Source of the DNA: Xanthomonas citri pv. mangiferaeindicae
Lineage (GTDB): Bacteria; Pseudomonadota; Gammaproteobacteria; Xanthomonadales; Xanthomonadaceae
Length of the DNA: 64,000 nucleotides
Assembly (NCBI GenBank): GCA_002240395.1
Contig: CP016836.1
Span: forward strand, 1,173,501-1,237,500
Direction: 5' to 3'
Program-made: the position numbers and the translations under genes
Shown: positions 58,613 through 64,000 of the stretch, piece by piece
Position numbering within the stretch: position 1 is the stretch's first letter
How the letters are laid out: the number at the start of each line of letters is the position of its first letter
Notes under the pieces: model-generated
Told to the model about the DNA's origin: nothing
Database searches by the model: none
The model's input: the letters and a program-made list of their open reading frames with translations, nothing else

Positions 58613-59266
58613 TCAACGCATCAGATGGTCGGCGACACGGGCCAGGTCCTGCGCGAATTGATGTTCGGCCTGCGCCCGGTCGGGCGCACGCATGCGCAGC
58701 AGCGCGGACGGATGCCAGGTCGCGAGCGCGCGCCGGCCGTTGGGCAGCGTCTGCCAGGCGCCGCGCTGGGTCGAGACCCGGAAGGCATTGCCGAACAAGG
58801 TCTGCGCGGCCATTGCCCCCAGCGCGACCACCACCGCGGGCGCGATGCGCTCCAGTTCGCCTGCAAGCCAGGGCCGGCACGCGGCCTGCTCGCTCGCATT
58901 GGCGCGCTGGTGCAGCCGACGCTTGCCGCGCGGTACGAACTTGAAATGCTTGACTGCGTTGGTGAGGTAGACCGACGCAGTATCGATGCCGACCTGCGCC
59001 AGGGTCTCGCGCAGCAGTTGCCCCGCGGGACCGACGAAGGGCTGCCCGGCGAGATCCTCGCGGTCACCGGGTTGCTCGCCGACCAGCACCAGCCGAGCAG
59101 ACGCCGGCCCGCGTCCGAACACGGTCTGGGTGGCTGGCCGCCACAGCGGGCAGGCGCGGCACTGTGCCGCCTCGGCGCGAAGCCGGGACAGCGCGCCGTT
59201 CGGAATCGCATCGACGGGCTTGGCCATCCACGTGGAGCTGGCGGGCGTTGTCGGCTTGACGGCCAT
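58613..59266 (-). CDS. UdgX-type uracil-DNA binding/crosslinking glycosylase
   Basis: Uracil-DNA glycosylase superfamily member of the UdgX group, which forms a covalent bond to the abasic site through a His. The 217-residue product has QCRACPLWRPATQTVFGRG (Cys36, Cys39) and LVGEQPGDREDLAGQPFVGP (GEQPGDxED motif). The UdgX-specific loop is KHFKFVPRGKRRLH with His119, followed by Cys130 in ACRPWL and WHPSALLR. Most family 4 enzymes lack the KRRxH loop, so this is clearly UdgX-like. The Cys residues should bind a 4Fe-4S cluster. It is on the same strand as the Pat gene, 108 bp upstream of it. Confidence 0.9.
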   Translation of the reverse strand: MAVKPTTPASSTWMAKPVDAIPNGALSRLRAEAAQCRACPLWRPATQTVFGRGPASARLVLVGEQPGDREDLAGQPFVGPAGQLLRETLAQVGIDTASVYLTNAVKHFKFVPRGKRRLHQRANASEQAACRPWLAGELERIAPAVVVALGAMAAQTLFGNAFRVSTQRGAWQTLPNGRRALATWHPSALLRMRAPDRAQAEHQFAQDLARVADHLMR

Positions 59267-59366
59267 GGCGACACGCTCGCAATCGAGGTGTCGGCAGGCA
59301 GTGACGACAACAGGCGTGCCGGCTGCATCGCTTCTCGGGCATGACAGCGTCCACTAAGCTGGGCCC

Positions 59367-59708
59367 ATGCGCACGTCTTCCGATTTCCAGCTGCGGATCC
59401 GCCTCGACAGCGTCATGCTCGGGCCGGGCAAGGCGGATCTGTTGGCGGGCATTCGCGAGACGGGCTCAATCTCGGCGGCCGGTCGCCGCATGGCGATGAG
59501 CTATCGGCGCGCTTGGCAGCTGGTCGAAGAGATGAACCTCTACTTCGGTGCGCCAGTGGCGGCGACGCTGACTGGGGGCAAGGGCGGCGGCGGGGCGGCG
59601 TTGACGCCGTTGGGAGACGAAGTCCTCGCGCTCTATCGCAGCATGGAGGCGAACTGCCTGGACGCGATCGCCGAGGATCTGGCACAACTGCGGCGCCTGC
59701 GCCGCTGA
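59367..59708 (+). CDS. ModE-like winged-helix transcriptional regulator (no molybdate-binding domain)
   Basis: A 113-residue DNA-binding protein of the ModE N-terminal type. It has LRIRLDSVMLGPGKADLLAG, the helix-turn-helix GSISAAGRRMAMSYRRAWQL and VEEMNLYFGAPVAATLTGGK with a Gly-rich wing and LTPLGDEVLALYRSME. The two molybdate-binding (TOBE/MOP) domains of full ModE are absent. Such short forms are common and probably regulate molybdenum-related genes, but no modABC is here. It is divergent from UdgX by 100 bp. Confidence 0.87.
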   Translation: MRTSSDFQLRIRLDSVMLGPGKADLLAGIRETGSISAAGRRMAMSYRRAWQLVEEMNLYFGAPVAATLTGGKGGGGAALTPLGDEVLALYRSMEANCLDAIAEDLAQLRRLRR

Positions 59709-59777
59709 TCCGACACCAAAGCACGCAGGTTGCTCTGACTCAATCGCCCGCCCATTCCGCTTAGTGAATCGCTCCGC

Positions 59778-59832
59778 AAAACCGGGGCCAGAGTGCAATT
59801 TCGGCTCGAAATTGCACTCTGGCCCCGGTTTT
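59778..59832. repeat. Perfect 25-bp inverted repeat (REP-like hairpin)
   Basis: Arms 59778-59802 and 59808-59832 are exact reverse complements over 25 bp with a 5-base loop (GGCTC). The core GGGGCCAGAGTGCAATTT looks like the repeat sequences linked to RAYT transposases in Xanthomonadaceae (from memory). It lies 70 bp after the ModE-like gene and may also end its transcript, since a TTTT follows the stem on the plus strand. Confidence 0.85.
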
Positions 59833-59940
59833 CGATTCAACTTTGATGGACGGGTCACGCTTCTTCGCCGAAGTCACACGCCCAACCTCCACAGCCGCGG
59901 CCTGGCGGCCGGTGGCTGCGTCAAGCGCGCCATGGGTGAG

Positions 59941-60129
59941 CCCGCTTAGCTTGCGCGGCATGCCGCGCGAGCGGGTGAACGCCCGGCGTGCTTCGCCGGG
60001 CCGGACCGATCCGCGAAGCGGAGCGGGCGCGCGCCCGAGTCAAGGCAGGATGCCTTGCCGAGGGAAGAGCGGCTACCGGGCGGCGGGCTGCTGCCTGTCC
60101 GAAGTAAGTCAGGCCGTTGCCCGCGGCAA
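59941..60129. other. GC-rich non-coding stretch with a chain of hairpins
   Basis: No convincing gene. Inverted repeats follow one another: GCGCGGCATGCCGCGC (59953-59968) with outer arms CCCGCT/AGCGGG (59941-59975), GCCCGGCG/CGCCGGGC (59981-60001), CCGC-GAA-GCGG (60011-60021), CGGGCGCGCGCCCG (60024-60037), CAAGGCA-GGA-TGCCTTG (60041-60057) and TTGCC-CGC-GGCAA (60117-60129). A plus-strand open frame here (59843-60181) is basic and low-complexity and is rejected. The stretch could be a structured RNA or decayed repeats. The gap between the ModE-like gene and the rRNA terminator (about 440 bp) is otherwise empty. Confidence 0.5.
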
Positions 60130-60144
60130 ACAACGAAGCCGCGC

Positions 60145-60179
60145 AAAGAAAAACCCCCGCCGGAATCCGGCGGGGGTTT
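60145..60179 (-). terminator. Rho-independent terminator of the rRNA operon
   Basis: A 13-bp perfect stem (60151-60163 and 60167-60179) with an AAT loop has, on the minus strand, a run of T (TTTTTCTTT) after it. It lies 11 bases beyond the 5S 3' end. Confidence 0.93.
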
Positions 60180-60190
60180 AGGGTAAAGAC

Positions 60191-60303
60191 CCTGGCGATG
60201 ACCTACTCTCGCATGCTAGATGCACACTACCATCGGCGCATGTACGTTTCACTTCCGAGTTCGGAATGGGATCGGGTGGTTCCATACAGCTATTGTCACC
60301 AGG
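60191..60303 (-). rRNA. 5S ribosomal RNA
   Basis: On the minus strand the sequence begins CCTGGTGACAATAGCTG and ends in CATCGCCAGG, the pairing ends of 5S rRNA. The loop sequence TCCGAACTCGGAAGTGAAAC of gammaproteobacterial 5S is present. Length is about 113 bases; exact ends are approximate. The 197-base spacer to 23S holds hairpins (for example CCGCAC/GTGCGG) that look like processing signals. Confidence 0.95.
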
Positions 60304-60500
60304 GAGAGGGTGGAGGGTCGCCAGGATGTGGGGAGTCTTCGCATTTTTGGACAGTCCGCACATGGAAGTGCGGGCTTTATGCGAGGGACTCGCCATACCG
60401 GCGCTCACGCTCTCAGAGGTTGGGAAGTAGCGAACATTGGGACGACTGTACGTGTCGTAGGGCCAAGGATGCTTCGGATTGCGAAGCAACTTGAGGTTAT

Positions 60501-63377
<2,877 letters not shown>

Positions 63378-63619
63378 ATATAACCCCAAGTCGCCTCGGA
63401 GTCATACTTCTACCGATGGGTACAAATCATCGGCACGAACTATAACGACTCAATTTCTTAGGGACTCGAAGTCCCCGCCTTAGCCTCACGACACGTATGA
63501 GTCTTTGTCTCAAACGCTCGCTACTTCCCTATTTTTCAAAGATCTGTCGTCAGGCCACAATGCCCGGCAACGTTCAAATCTGATGTGTGCGCAGCGATCG
63601 GTGTCATCAAGAATCAAGA

Positions 63620-63695
63620 TGGTGGAGCCTGTCGGGATCGAACCGACGACCCCCTGCTTGCAAAGCAGGTGCTCTCCCAGCTGAGCTAAGGCCCC
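63620..63695 (-). tRNA. tRNA-Ala (anticodon TGC)
   Basis: A 76-base cloverleaf on the minus strand. The acceptor is GGGGCCT, the anticodon loop CTGCTTTGCAAGCAG has anticodon TGC, and the T-arm is TCGGTTCGATCCCGA, with encoded CCA. It lies in the 16S-23S spacer, next to 23S. Confidence 0.97.
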
Positions 63696-63746
63696 GTTTT
63701 TCAAAGCCCACACATGCGTGCGTACTTCTGCGAAGGGACTCGCAGG

Positions 63747-63823
<77 letters not shown>

Positions 63824-63898
63824 AGTCTTGCTCTTGATTACCAATCGTGCAGGTTACTTGTGAGGACGCCTGGACAGGCAAATCGTTGCCTTGTCTCT

Positions 63899-64000
<102 letters not shown>

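Noticed and set aside
55715..59344. Open frame of 1,209 codons on the plus strand
   Set aside because: It is antisense to the Pat-type acetyltransferase and UdgX genes, which have clear motifs. Its product is rich in Arg, Gln and His with no motif.
59843..60181. Plus-strand open frame of 112 codons
   Set aside because: It is very basic and low-complexity, spans several strong hairpins and the rRNA terminator, and has no ribosome site.

Overview
The window comes from a GC-rich gammaproteobacterium of the Xanthomonadaceae/Lysobacterales type (Luteimonas- or Lysobacter-like). This is inferred from the high GC content, the TonB-dependent receptor, the OpgD, Pat and UdgX gene complement, and an rRNA operon ordered 16S-tRNA-Ile-tRNA-Ala-23S-5S. 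No sequence search was possible, so the genus is a guess. No prophage, insertion sequence or CRISPR array was seen.

Positions 1-21215 are a surface-polysaccharide region on the plus strand. It opens with a YjbEFGH/Gfc-type export block: the tail of a Gly/Thr-rich small protein, a strong terminator, a Wza-like outer-membrane lipoprotein, then GfcB, GfcC and YjbH homologues in tight overlap. Next is a Wzx/Wzy-type repeat-unit cluster. WbpA, WbpB, WbpE and WbpD homologues make a UDP-2,3-diacetamido-2,3-dideoxyglucuronic acid type sugar, although wbpB carries a one-base frameshift. A flippase, a polymerase and two GT4 glycosyltransferases follow, with one secreted protein of unknown function. A retaining 4,6-dehydratase, a LegC-type aminotransferase, a PglC-like phosphoglycosyl transferase and a GNAT acetyltransferase look like a cassette that makes a bacillosamine-like sugar and loads it on undecaprenyl phosphate. 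A VanZ-like protein and a WecA-like transferase end the region. glmS lies convergent to it and supplies the common amino-sugar precursor.

Positions 23500-31000 hold tRNA-Arg(CCG), small stress-type proteins, a carboxy-terminal processing protease, a DUF411 lipoprotein, a CsbD protein, a short-chain dehydrogenase and a large TonB-dependent receptor. A HipBA toxin-antitoxin pair with a long palindromic operator sits at 31225-32876.

Positions 33000-59700 are mostly single housekeeping or stress genes: a YcaQ-type DNA glycosylase, two paralogous transglutaminase-like proteins, trehalase, a catalase-related protein, an alpha/beta hydrolase, regulators with clear palindromic operators (XRE at 40174, TetR at 44135), a beta-barrel porin-like protein, an unusual methyltransferase, OpgD, several lipoproteins, phosphoglycolate phosphatase, DNA polymerase IV, a Pat-type protein acetyltransferase, UdgX and a ModE-like regulator.

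Positions 59710-60180 contain no convincing gene but hold a perfect 25-bp inverted repeat and a chain of hairpins. The rRNA operon (minus strand) fills the rest and runs off the right edge inside 16S.
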